A model generated the notes under the pieces. The model did not search any database. It was not told where the DNA came from and was given only the letters and a program-made list of their open reading frames with translations. The position numbers and the translations under genes were made by a program. A stretch of 64,000 nt of DNA from NCBI GenBank assembly GCA_024644875.1, contig JAHEGY010000009.1:1-64000 (forward strand), read 5' to 3'. Positions 27,311 through 36,436 of the stretch are shown piece after piece. Numbering within the stretch: position 1 is the first letter of the stretch; every line of letters starts with the position of its first letter. This stretch comes from Cyclobacteriaceae bacterium. Lineage in GTDB: Bacteria > Bacteroidota > Bacteroidia > Cytophagales > Cyclobacteriaceae.

Positions 27311-29716
27311 TTATTCGGAACGAAGAGAGTTTGCAGGATTGTTTCTTGCTGCCTGGATTGATTTACCGGCAACAGCAAGGAGGGCTATCGTACCGACGGA
27401 AATCCCGGCTATACCAAATGTCCACCAGTTTAGATTTGTTTGATATGCGAAGTTTTTCAGCCATTCCGTAACGAAGTAATTTGATATAGGAATAGCTATT
27501 ATAAAAGCAATGGTTATCAGGGTTATATAGACTTTTGAAAGTAATATCAGAATTTTCGCAACAGAGGCCCCAAAGGCTTTTCTTATACCTATTTCTTTTG
27601 TTCTTAGTTCTGCAGAGTACGCTGCAAGACCATAAAGGCCCATACATGAAATCAGGATTGCGAGGAATGAAAATACTTTAAATATTTTACTCATCTTATC
27701 TTCGGATAAATACAGGTTGTTAAGCTGGTCATCAAGGAAGCTGTATGAAAATATACTCCCCGGGGCAATATCCTTAATGATATATTCCATATGTGCTATC
27801 GCATCTTTTATTTGATCACCGGCAAGTTTCACGACGATAGTGCCGGACCATGCTGGTCGATATGATATCACAAGGGGTTCGATCTCATTATGCAGCGATG
27901 CGAAATTGAAATCTTTCATAACGCCAACGATCGGGCCTTTATGATTGAAGAAGTCATTGGAGGCTATTGTGCCTACAGGATTCTTAAGCTCCAGCATTTC
28001 GACTACCTTTTCATTAACAATAAATGCCCCGGAGGAATCAATAACCGGCCTGAAGTTCCTCCCTTGAAGAATCTCAATCCCAAGTGTAGGTATAAAACCC
28101 GCATCTGAGCGGGTAAACCTCATAAAATCATCATTGTCTTCATACTCCATGCCTTCAGGTAATAAAAACTCGATGCTTGAAATATTTCCGATCAAGGACG
28201 TGGTTGCTCCTGTTTCTATAATGCCAGGGTGCTTCTTGAATTCATTATAAATATATTCTCTCCTTTGTTGAAAAATATTTCTGAAATCACCATAGGTGAA
28301 TATTGCCACAATATGCTCTTTATCGAAACCGAGGTCCTTATCTCTAAAATATTTTAGTTGATTGGATATGATGAGGGTACTGCTGATCATAAATATTGCA
28401 ATGATAAACTGCAGAATTAACAGTGCCTTTCTGCTATTTGATAAGGAAGACTGGGGTATCTGGTTTATTTTGATGCTGTCTACTATTTTAAAACCGGATA
28501 TAAATATAGCGGGATACCCGCCTGATATAAAGGTCACGCCTATGATCAGGACAGCAATAATATAAAGATGTTCCCTTTTAATAAGATCTCTGAATGTAAA
28601 GTTCTGATTGGCTAATTCATTAAATAGGGGTAGCGCTAAACTACATAAGAGTAAAGCGATTAATGTAGATAATAAGGTATAAATAAAGGCTTCCAGAATA
28701 AACTGATTGATCAATTGGGAGCGGTAAGCTCCTGTAACTTTTCTGATTCCTACTTCCTTGCTTCTTTTCAATGCCTGTGTTACAAATATGTTGATGAAAT
28801 TGGCGCTGGCTACAATGATAATTAGTATGGCCAATGCACCAAATACATATATGTAACGGATATGACTATTAGGGCCCATTTCCTGCTCCCGGTGAGATTT
28901 CAGATGTATGTCCTTGATGGGATGCAGTTCGAAAAAGTCTCCACGCGCAATAAGATCCTCTTCAGTATAGAATTCATTGATTTGATGATCAAGTTGGAAA
29001 TCCCTTATTTTACTGTTTACGTTCGAAAAATCCTCATCATTATCAAATAAGAGATAGGTATACATGACTTTCCAGGTCCTTGACCCTGTCCAGCCATCGG
29101 GATAATCCTCATAAAAAGTAGACATGGAGACAAGGTATTCTATTTTCATATGAGACTTCTCGGGAAAATCCTGGATCACCCCTGTAATTTCAAATTCCCT
29201 GGCATTCTGTATTTCACCGAATGCAAATTTTAAACCTTCTCCAACAGGGTCTTTATCTCCAAACAGCGTTTTAGCAAGTTTATCAGTTAATACTATGGTA
29301 TAAGGCCTCTCCAGCAGGCCATCCTTATTTCCTGAGAGCAACTCCCGACTAAATATGCTTAATATCGATTGGTCACCATAGTATCCATTATTAATAGGGA
29401 AGTGGGTATCATCAATAACCGCAATACTTCTTCCCCCTCTGAACAGGGCTACTCTTCCGGATTCCTGTATCTCAGGAAAATAATCTTTAATTGCTTCTGA
29501 AGCTGGTGGCGAAGACTTGGCCCAGTTAGTTGACGCAAGCCTGTATATATTCCCGTGATAAGGGTAAGCCTTTTCAAAACTAAGTTCCGATTGTATATAC
29601 AGTGCAATGAACAAGCTGACTGTAATACCCATAGCCAGTCCGGCCAGGTTAATAAAGCTATTGTTTCTTTGCCTTAATAGGTGTCTAAGGCTTATAAGGA
29701 GATAATTTCGTAGCAT
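27311..29716 (-). CDS. MacB/FtsX-type ABC transporter permease (copy 1)
   Basis: The 801-residue protein has the long form typical of Bacteroidota: membrane segment at about 20-42, MacB periplasmic domain (about 60-240), three-segment FtsX block (about 285-400), a second periplasmic domain (about 430-650) and a second FtsX block (about 675-790). The E-V-G-I-R-K and E-I-G-I-R-K-A-F-G-A-S coupling-helix motifs, one per half, are where the ATPase would bind. No ATPase or membrane-fusion gene is in the window. It follows the LytS/LytT pair by 89 bp on the same strand and ends R-N-N-P-A-N-S-L, shared with the other two permeases here. Role, probably export or mechanotransmission, is inferred. Confidence 0.92.
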   Translation of the reverse strand: MLRNYLLISLRHLLRQRNNSFINLAGLAMGITVSLFIALYIQSELSFEKAYPYHGNIYRLASTNWAKSSPPASEAIKDYFPEIQESGRVALFRGGRSIAVIDDTHFPINNGYYGDQSILSIFSRELLSGNKDGLLERPYTIVLTDKLAKTLFGDKDPVGEGLKFAFGEIQNAREFEITGVIQDFPEKSHMKIEYLVSMSTFYEDYPDGWTGSRTWKVMYTYLLFDNDEDFSNVNSKIRDFQLDHQINEFYTEEDLIARGDFFELHPIKDIHLKSHREQEMGPNSHIRYIYVFGALAILIIIVASANFINIFVTQALKRSKEVGIRKVTGAYRSQLINQFILEAFIYTLLSTLIALLLCSLALPLFNELANQNFTFRDLIKREHLYIIAVLIIGVTFISGGYPAIFISGFKIVDSIKINQIPQSSLSNSRKALLILQFIIAIFMISSTLIISNQLKYFRDKDLGFDKEHIVAIFTYGDFRNIFQQRREYIYNEFKKHPGIIETGATTSLIGNISSIEFLLPEGMEYEDNDDFMRFTRSDAGFIPTLGIEILQGRNFRPVIDSSGAFIVNEKVVEMLELKNPVGTIASNDFFNHKGPIVGVMKDFNFASLHNEIEPLVISYRPAWSGTIVVKLAGDQIKDAIAHMEYIIKDIAPGSIFSYSFLDDQLNNLYLSEDKMSKIFKVFSFLAILISCMGLYGLAAYSAELRTKEIGIRKAFGASVAKILILLSKVYITLITIAFIIAIPISNYFVTEWLKNFAYQTNLNWWTFGIAGISVGTIALLAVAGKSIQAARNNPANSLRSE

Positions 29717-29805
29717 ATTTATACTTTTACCTGAAATTACGGATCATCAGTAGCAATATATTTATGTATGCAGTGAAGTGGCAAAAATTTGCAGTAAAGA
29801 TAGTT

Positions 29806-30615
29806 TTATGATTGCTGAATTCGTTTAAGAAGCTTCTTTTTGTAGGTATCACTCACTCTGACCTCCTTTCCTGATCTGAGTATTACTACAGTTTCACCCT
29901 TATTTCTTTTCTCGACCTGGTCAATATGATTCAGGTTAATAACAAACGACCTGTGCACCCTGATAAATTGATCTTCAGGGAGTCGTGGAATAATATTCTT
30001 TAATGGTATTCTCGTTAGTTTAAAAATCCCTTCATAGTGAATCTTAATATAATAGTCAAAAGCTTCAATACAGGCTATAGTATCAGCAGGTATAATAATT
30101 ATTTTGCTGCTGTCTCTTATAATCAGTTTATGAGCAGCTGGGTTTTCCTTATCATAGAAAAAATCTGTTTTCTGTGATTTTCCTTTGTTCAGTTCATTTT
30201 TTAATTCTTCAAATTTCCTGGATTGCTCAAGAGTTCTCTTGCTGTAAATGGATTGTTTCACTCTTTTGAGCATCTCAAAAAATCTTTCATCTGAAAAGGG
30301 TTTGAGGATATAATCGAGGGCATGATATTCAAAAGCTTTTATAGCATATTCATCAAATGCAGTTATGAACACAACAAAGGGCCATCTGTCTTTTGGAACA
30401 TTGTCCAATACATCAAAACCATCTATTCCTGGCATGTGTATATCCAGGAAGATGAGGTCTACCTGATTTTCTTTCAAAAATTGAATGGCCTCAATTCCAT
30501 TATTACATATTCCTGCCACTTCGATATTCGAATCGCCTGATAGCATTAGTTCCAGGCCCTCTCTGGCACTTGGTTCGTCATCTACGATGGCAGCTTTAAT
30601 GGTTTTATCTGACAT
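29806..30615 (-). CDS. LytTR-family response regulator (pair 1)
   Basis: A receiver domain (acidic pair D12-D13 with E14, phospho-acceptor D58 in F-L-D-I-H-M-P, Lys in L-K-P at about 105) is followed by a linker and a LytTR DNA-binding domain (about 165-268) with F-I-R-V-H-R-S-F-V-I-N. It starts 6 bp after the histidine kinase, so the two form one operon with the kinase first. The permease 89 bp downstream may be a target or part of the transcript. Confidence 0.95.
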   Translation of the reverse strand: MSDKTIKAAIVDDEPSAREGLELMLSGDSNIEVAGICNNGIEAIQFLKENQVDLIFLDIHMPGIDGFDVLDNVPKDRWPFVVFITAFDEYAIKAFEYHALDYILKPFSDERFFEMLKRVKQSIYSKRTLEQSRKFEELKNELNKGKSQKTDFFYDKENPAAHKLIIRDSSKIIIIPADTIACIEAFDYYIKIHYEGIFKLTRIPLKNIIPRLPEDQFIRVHRSFVINLNHIDQVEKRNKGETVVILRSGKEVRVSDTYKKKLLKRIQQS

Positions 30616-30621
30616 AAGAGT

Positions 30622-31740
30622 TTAAGTAAGTTTATTGGCCTCCTCTATCACCGGTATCTTGACCAATACGGCGACGCCCTGGTCTCTTTCGGTTATCTGA
30701 ATTTTATAATCTTTCTTATATAACTTTATTAACCGGTTAATCGTATTTGCCAATCCCAATCCTTTGTTTTTATTAATATCCCAGTTGATTGGGAGATAGG
30801 ATCCTGTATTAAATACTTCCAGTTTCAGCAATTGATCCTCTTTTTTAACGGTGATTTGCAATATTGACCTTCCCATGTTTTTTGATATGCCATGTTTGAA
30901 TGCATTCTCCACGATAGGCTGCAGGATCAGGCTTGGCACCATTAATTTCAGCAAAGATGCCTCTATGTCCCATTTAATGGTCAACCTGTCCTTGTACCTT
31001 TCACTTTCAAGCAATAAATATTTCTTTACAAGATCAATTTCCTCTTCCAGTGTCACAAATTGTTTAGGTTCACTGACAAGGCTGTGTCGAAGCATATCAC
31101 TTAATCCTGAAATCATCCCTACGGCTGTATCACCTTTACCTTGTCTTACCATCATGGATATGGTGTTAAAAGCATTGAACAGGAAATGAGGGTTCAATTG
31201 CATTTTAAGTGATTTCAGCTGGGCCCGGCTCAATTGTGATTCCATTTCAAGGTAACGGGTATGCTCGTCGACAAATTTCCTGTAATAATCCAGGCCAAGC
31301 AGTAATATAATAATGCCCCAGTAAAACATGAAACTACCCGGAATATCAAAAAATATTGAAGTCCATCGGCTGGTTATATCTATAAAATTCCCGGAATCCT
31401 GTCCCAGAAATAGTCTTTGTAATAAAATACCTGTAATGTCTGATAATACTTTATGGAAAATAGAAAAAAAAAGGCCGGCAATTATGTGATAGGCGATGAA
31501 TTCGATCTTAGCCTTTTGGCGGGTCTTAAGGTAAAGATCGAACAACCAGAAACTCAATATCCAGTATATCAAATATCTTGATACAGGCCAGATAAACAGC
31601 TGTTCTGCTTTGAAGGGATAATCATAAAAATATATAAACGAATAGACTTTAGAAATCTCAAACAGGCAAAGTACTAACCAGAAAAGGAAATTATATAATT
31701 GAAAATTATTTATATGAAGTACCTTTTGTAGATTCCTCAT
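30622..31740 (-). CDS. LytS-like sensor histidine kinase (pair 1)
   Basis: The 372-residue protein has four or so N-terminal membrane segments (15-35, 55-72, 82-100, 132-150), a short coiled stretch, the His_kinase motif with His185 in L-N-P-H-F-L-F-N, and an ATPase domain with P-x-L-I-L-Q-P-I-V-E-N-A-F-K-H-G and N-K-G-L-G-L-A-N. No extracytoplasmic sensor domain is present, so it probably senses through the membrane or a partner such as the nearby permease. Its start lies about 90 bp from the next upstream gene on the same strand. Confidence 0.95.
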   Translation of the reverse strand: MRNLQKVLHINNFQLYNFLFWLVLCLFEISKVYSFIYFYDYPFKAEQLFIWPVSRYLIYWILSFWLFDLYLKTRQKAKIEFIAYHIIAGLFFSIFHKVLSDITGILLQRLFLGQDSGNFIDITSRWTSIFFDIPGSFMFYWGIIILLLGLDYYRKFVDEHTRYLEMESQLSRAQLKSLKMQLNPHFLFNAFNTISMMVRQGKGDTAVGMISGLSDMLRHSLVSEPKQFVTLEEEIDLVKKYLLLESERYKDRLTIKWDIEASLLKLMVPSLILQPIVENAFKHGISKNMGRSILQITVKKEDQLLKLEVFNTGSYLPINWDINKNKGLGLANTINRLIKLYKKDYKIQITERDQGVAVLVKIPVIEEANKLT

Positions 31741-31830
31741 AGATTTTTAAAAAATGCCAGAATATTTACTTAAAGCAAGTTATAATAAAAGAGGCTGACT
31801 AAAAAAGATACCTGTATAATACTGTCAATT

Positions 31831-33147
31831 TTATTTACCTTTTTTCTTTTTTTCTTTTTTCTTTTCGTTTTCCTTTTTGTTTGCGATTTTATTGATGAAC
31901 CTGTTGATCTCATCAAATTGGTCAGCCAGTTTCCTGCCGACATATTCCCGGGCTTTATCAGATTCAATTATGCTATTTAAATATTTGTCATCGATCTCCA
32001 ACAACACTTCCGCTAGTTCTTCTTCGCTTCTGGAATCAAGATCCTGTATGCTGTTTTTCAGACCAATATCCTCAATGGTTTTTGCCCTGGTCCCTAAATT
32101 AACCGTGGAGAGAAACATGACAGGGTTACCGGAATTGATGCTTGTGATGCTTGGGAAGAGCGTCATCCCACACACTATTCTCGACTTTTCATATATGGAG
32201 GCAGCCAGGTCAGGCATCAGTCTTTCTTTGGATATTGCTACCTTGGCTTTAATTTCTTCAGGTATGGGATCGTATATATTTTTGACAGTATAGTCCACAT
32301 CTACCTCATTATTTGGCAGAAGTAACACATTTTTATCAGTTTCTTTAATCCATCTGATGATCAGTTCAATAACTTTCCTGCTATATTCCTTTAGTTTCTC
32401 TGAAGGAATACCATGAGCCTTGAAATCAACGGTTAAAAAATCCTTATCGAGCAGGTAATACTCCTTCAGTACCTTTCTTGACTGGGTATCGTCTCTGAGG
32501 TCAAAACCAAATAGCGGATTAGGTGCTGTTTGAATTTTTGAGATCTTGATATTTTTATCTTTCAGCAGTTTATCAGTAGTGGATGATGTACTATATACAA
32601 ATTCTGCACCGTTGGCTATCTTCAGGAAACGATCCAGTGATTCCTGTTCATCCGGGATATTACCAAGACCCAGAAGTGCATAACTGATGCCATTATCCAG
32701 GCAATACTGCAGTGACCTGGTTTCCACTCCATCCTTACTTTCACCTGTCCAATCCACCTCGGTGGAGGAGCCGGGGGTATAAAAAAATAAGTCTGATTCT
32801 GAAAGCACTTTCTTTAGTTCATCTGTAGTTGGTTGTCCGGAATCATCAATTTCGCCAGTCACCATCTTCAAGGTAGTAAAGTTCTTATTCAGCATTTCCA
32901 TCAGTTTTTCATCTGAATTTCCCAACCATAAATAAAATTCAGTTCTTAAAATGGTTTTCTGAGCAATGCGGTATAAGGCGGGGATAAGGGCCAGTTCATT
33001 ATTGTCATTATTGTTCCATCCCACTCTGAATAGAATTTTTGGATAGGTCACTTCCTGGAAATTGATTTTGAAACTCATAAGCGTTGGAAGTGATAAGGCA
33101 AATCCAAAACTTTGTTTAATAAAGCGCCTTCTTTCAGATATGTTCAT
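31831..33147 (-). CDS. Exported polysaccharide-pyruvyl-transferase-like protein with Lys-rich tail
   Basis: The 438-residue protein starts with a Tat-like signal (E-R-R-R-F-I-K-Q at 5-12, then a hydrophobic stretch to about 25). The body has the pattern of the polysaccharide pyruvyl transferase fold: I-L-F-R-V-G-W-N-N-N-D-N-N-E, a Rossmann-like middle with G-L-G-N-I-P-D-E-Q-E-S and a C-terminal I-V-C-G-M-T-L-F-P-S-I. Family members usually work in the cytosol on capsule or cell-wall glycan, so an export signal is odd and the function may differ. The last 17 or so residues are almost pure Lys/Glu. The call rests on pattern similarity and is moderate. Confidence 0.6.
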   Translation of the reverse strand: MNISERRRFIKQSFGFALSLPTLMSFKINFQEVTYPKILFRVGWNNNDNNELALIPALYRIAQKTILRTEFYLWLGNSDEKLMEMLNKNFTTLKMVTGEIDDSGQPTTDELKKVLSESDLFFYTPGSSTEVDWTGESKDGVETRSLQYCLDNGISYALLGLGNIPDEQESLDRFLKIANGAEFVYSTSSTTDKLLKDKNIKISKIQTAPNPLFGFDLRDDTQSRKVLKEYYLLDKDFLTVDFKAHGIPSEKLKEYSRKVIELIIRWIKETDKNVLLLPNNEVDVDYTVKNIYDPIPEEIKAKVAISKERLMPDLAASIYEKSRIVCGMTLFPSITSINSGNPVMFLSTVNLGTRAKTIEDIGLKNSIQDLDSRSEEELAEVLLEIDDKYLNSIIESDKAREYVGRKLADQFDEINRFINKIANKKENEKKKEKKKKGK

Positions 33148-33290
33148 GATCCCTGGATAAACTAAAGATTATCTTTCAAATTAATTCTATCTCAAGAAAA
33201 ATACCAAACCAATTCTTTTATAAAAATTTTTAGTCCCATTATTTACTTTTAATAATCAGTAGTTTAATCCAGGCTCACGCCAAAATGCAG

Positions 33291-33320
33291 AAAAAAAGCT
33301 GACCTCGCAGGGTCAGCTTT
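33291..33320 (-). terminator. Rho-independent terminator of the outer-membrane protein gene
   Basis: AGCTGACC (33297-33304) pairs with GGTCAGCT (33311-33318) over 8 bp with a 6-nt loop. Read on the minus strand, the stem is followed by a run of T (complement of A 33291-33297), as expected downstream of the gene at 33353-33838. Confidence 0.8.
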
Positions 33321-33352
33321 AATATTTGTTTTGAAATATTATTTTCCTTTGA

Positions 33353-33838
33353 TTAGTCGGCTTTCTCAAATTTTACTGATTCTCCAAACCTGAATCGAGC
33401 AGAAATACCTACGTTAGCTGCTTCGAAGCCATGACTATTAGTAAAGAATATAGCTGGTCTCCAGTCGAAGGCAATGGTCAGTGGAATGTCAAATGCATAT
33501 TCCACACCAAAATTTCCAGCAATGCTCATGTTGAACTGGTTGTCGAAATAAAATTCAGGTCCGACACCCGGGAAAAATTTCAATCCGGATGGTCCGTCAC
33601 TTAATTTGAACATCCAATCGAAATATCCGGCTATCCCAAAGCTATTTGGCAGACTACTTGATCCATAGAAATAAACCGCAGGTTGAATTCTCGGGGCCAT
33701 CCCCACAGGAATTGTTGCTTCCACTGAACCGCGGGATCCAAATCGAGCGCCTACTTCCCAGCTTGCCTGTGCTTTTGAATCGTTGTAATGGAAAACAGAA
33801 CCGATTATAACAACAGACAGAATAATTAACTTTTTCAT
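33353..33838 (-). CDS. Small outer-membrane beta-barrel-like protein
   Basis: The 161-residue product has a signal peptide (cleavage after S-K-A near 23) and a mature part of alternating strands with Gly/aromatic turns: W-E-V-G-A-R-F-G, F-F-P-G-V-G-P-E-F-Y-F and a C-terminal V-G-I-S-A-R-F-R-F-G. This is the pattern of an eight-stranded barrel of the OmpW/OmpX type. The exact family is not assigned. It has its own terminator downstream and about 95 bp of spacer upstream. Confidence 0.75.
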   Translation of the reverse strand: MKKLIILSVVIIGSVFHYNDSKAQASWEVGARFGSRGSVEATIPVGMAPRIQPAVYFYGSSSLPNSFGIAGYFDWMFKLSDGPSGLKFFPGVGPEFYFDNQFNMSIAGNFGVEYAFDIPLTIAFDWRPAIFFTNSHGFEAANVGISARFRFGESVKFEKAD

Positions 33839-33933
33839 AGTAATCGTTGTTTTGATTATGGATTTTTGTTGATTTACCGCGCAAATATAAATAAATCTGT
33901 CTTATTGTTATAAAAAATCATGAAAAAGATCAA

Positions 33934-34332
33934 TTAATCCTTTTTTAAACTAAGCGTGTTCAATTTGGATTTCAAAATATACCAGAAGATCCGGGAAACA
34001 AGAAATATGACCAGGCCATAGAGAGCAGTTATCATAGATACCTGGAAACCGCCAGCCAATAGTGCAGGGGAGACATCTTCCATTTCCTGGATGGCCATGC
34101 ATGCCTGGTATATGCCAATACCCTGGCCTAATATACCCCACACCGGGGCAAATCCGCCGAGGAACCTTATGGCTAGTACAATATTGATTAATCTTGGCAG
34201 GTTAGGATTTTGTTTACCATAGGCCTGGATAAAACCAATAACTGAGAGAATGATTACAGACAGTAATATCAGAAATAAAACGGACATGAACTGAATGCCT
34301 CCCATTATATGCATTTCGAAAAAAGTACTCAT
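33934..34332 (-). CDS. MotA/TolQ/ExbB-like proton channel protein, short
   Basis: The 132-residue product has three membrane segments (about 14-36, 48-75 and 88-120). The last one, S-P-A-L-L-A-G-G-F-Q-V-S-M-I-T-A-L-Y-G with a following basic tail, is the conserved pore helix of the MotA/TolQ/ExbB family. Full-length ExbB or TolQ has about 220-240 residues and a large cytoplasmic loop that this protein lacks. No ExbD/TolR partner is adjacent. Its role could be as a minimal channel or scaffold; this is not known. Confidence 0.75.
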   Translation of the reverse strand: MSTFFEMHIMGGIQFMSVLFLILLSVIILSVIGFIQAYGKQNPNLPRLINIVLAIRFLGGFAPVWGILGQGIGIYQACMAIQEMEDVSPALLAGGFQVSMITALYGLVIFLVSRIFWYILKSKLNTLSLKKD

Positions 34333-34566
34333 AGTATTAAATTTTTAATGTAGAACATAAATTTTCTTCAAGATTATATAATGTATTACAAATAAATAAA
34401 TAAAGTAGATAATTGCCGGGTTTTAATCGACCAACTGAGATAATTGGCTGATTTGTCCTTTAGTCGATAGAATTCATTACTTCGTCGAAATTCTGTATAT
34501 ATTCCTCTAATAAAGAGATGAAATGCAATTAAAAAATTTAAATTTAAACAAAATTGATTTTCTGTT

Positions 34567-35634
34567 GTGACCTCATTTCCTTATTCAAAATACCGCATTT
34601 TAATTCACGCCATTTTCTGGATACTGGTATTGAGTTTCTATACCTTGTTATTTGGAAGTGAAAGCTCTGATTATAGAGGTGCCTTTCAATTTGTGATTAT
34701 GTTGTTGCCTATTACGATCGCAACAACCTATTTTCTGAATTATTATCTGGTGCCCAGGTATGTTCTCAGGAAGAAATATTTCCTTTTCATTTTATATTTT
34801 ATTTATTCCTTCATAATTTCCATTACGTTGGGATTGAATGTAGTCCTGTTAACATTCGTTGTGATTGCTGATTTCAAAGTCGGAAATATGGTTCCGGCCT
34901 CGTTTAATATAATATATCTTATAGCCGGGAATTACCTGGTCGTACTGTTTGCAGTTACCATTAAACTGATCAGTAAATGGAATGTGGCGGAGAAAAAAAA
35001 CCTGGTCCTGGAGAAAAAGAGTATGGAAATGGAGCTCAGGTTGAAAGAAGCAGAACTCAAATTGTTAAAAGCGCAGATCCATCCGCACTTTTTGTTCAAT
35101 ACACTCAACAACCTTTATGGACTAGTTCTGGCAGGATCAGAGAACGCTCCCCAGATCGTTCTTAAAATCTCATCCCTGCTGGACTATATGCTTTATAAAA
35201 GCAACAAACCTTACGTAAGTATAGAAAGTGAAGTACAGTATATTAAGGATTACCTCGAATTGGAGAAATTAAGATACAGTAAGCTGAAGATAGATTTTAC
35301 AGAAAATGGAATTAGTAATAAAGTGAACATAGCCCCCATGATCCTTCAACCTTTTGTGGAAAATGCCTTCAAACACGGTATAAGTAAGGAAGTTGGGATG
35401 CAATGGCTGAATATTGGAATCATTGTGGATGATGGTCATTTGGACTTCAGGGTTAAAAATCCCAGGGTGCCTGAATCCTCAAATGATGAAACCGGCTATA
35501 CCGAAGGTATCGGATTGAAAAATGTAAAAAAACGACTACATATTCTGTATCCCAGGCGGCATAAACTGAATATACACGAGGAAAAGAATTCTTTTTCTAT
35601 TACCCTTAATATTGATCTGGATAATACATCATGA
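34567..35634 (+). CDS. LytS-like sensor histidine kinase (pair 2)
   Basis: A GTG start at 34567 opens a 355-residue kinase with four membrane segments (about 11-30, 40-60, 72-102, 112-136), a coiled coil at about 140-168, the phospho-acceptor His174 in I-H-P-H-F-L-F-N, and an ATPase domain with I-L-Q-P-F-V-E-N-A-F-K-H-G and G-I-G-L-K-N. It overlaps its regulator by 4 bp (ATGA), the mark of translational coupling. A 234-bp spacer separates it from the divergent ExbB-like gene. Confidence 0.95.
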   Translation: MTSFPYSKYRILIHAIFWILVLSFYTLLFGSESSDYRGAFQFVIMLLPITIATTYFLNYYLVPRYVLRKKYFLFILYFIYSFIISITLGLNVVLLTFVVIADFKVGNMVPASFNIIYLIAGNYLVVLFAVTIKLISKWNVAEKKNLVLEKKSMEMELRLKEAELKLLKAQIHPHFLFNTLNNLYGLVLAGSENAPQIVLKISSLLDYMLYKSNKPYVSIESEVQYIKDYLELEKLRYSKLKIDFTENGISNKVNIAPMILQPFVENAFKHGISKEVGMQWLNIGIIVDDGHLDFRVKNPRVPESSNDETGYTEGIGLKNVKKRLHILYPRRHKLNIHEEKNSFSITLNIDLDNTS

Positions 35635-36353
35635 ATGAAATTAAATGTTTGATAGTAGATGATGAACCTATAGCTGCCCAGGTAATAAAAAGTTATCTTG
35701 ACAAGCTTGATACTTTTACACCCGTGGAAACCTGTGAAAATGCTTTACAGGCTTTTGAATACTTACAGAGCAATCAGGTTGACCTGATGTTCCTGGATAT
35801 ACAAATGCCCAAAATCACCGGTTTGGAATTTCTTAAAACTTTACAAAATCCACCGAAAGTAATCATTGTTACTGCTTACAGGGAATTTGCTTTTGAAGGT
35901 TTTGAGCTGGATGTTGTGGATTATCTTTTAAAGCCGGTTTCTTTTGAACGTTTCCTCAAGTCTATAAACAAATTCAATAACCTGGATAATATGACAGCCA
36001 GCTCAAATCTTGACCAAAAAAAGATACCAGGATCTGGCGGGGAATCTATCTGGGTGAGGGCTGACCGAAAGAATGTAAAGATTAAATTAGAGGACATTAA
36101 CTATATTGAAGGCTTGAAAGATTATGTGAAGATCTATGTGAGGAATGGATTGATCATTAGTAAAATGCCCATGAAAAATATGGAGAAAATTTTGCCCTCT
36201 AAGGGATTTATCAGGATACACCGATCCTACCTTATTCCCATATCAAAGATTTCTGCATTTAATAATGAAGGAATTGAAATTGACGCCGCAATACTTCCCA
36301 TAGGTAAAATGTATAAAGAATCGGTCATCAGGTATCTGGAGGGATATATTTAG
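35631..36353 (+). CDS. LytTR-family response regulator (pair 2)
   Basis: The receiver domain has D10-D11-E12, phospho-acceptor D56 (F-L-D-I-Q-M-P) and K-P near 102. The LytTR domain (about 135-240) contains Y-I-E-G-L-K-D-Y-V-K-I-Y and F-I-R-I-H-R-S-Y-L. It shares an ATGA overlap with its kinase. The rhamnose isomerase gene starts 83 bp downstream on the same strand, so read-through or control of that gene is conceivable, but no binding site is evident. Confidence 0.95.
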   Translation: MNEIKCLIVDDEPIAAQVIKSYLDKLDTFTPVETCENALQAFEYLQSNQVDLMFLDIQMPKITGLEFLKTLQNPPKVIIVTAYREFAFEGFELDVVDYLLKPVSFERFLKSINKFNNLDNMTASSNLDQKKIPGSGGESIWVRADRKNVKIKLEDINYIEGLKDYVKIYVRNGLIISKMPMKNMEKILPSKGFIRIHRSYLIPISKISAFNNEGIEIDAAILPIGKMYKESVIRYLEGYI

Positions 36354-36436
36354 CTATTATTATACCTTTTTAATATATTCACTCATTCATTTCTTATTAT
36401 TACCATTTAGAAAAATTCGTTTAATTTTTTTTTCAT

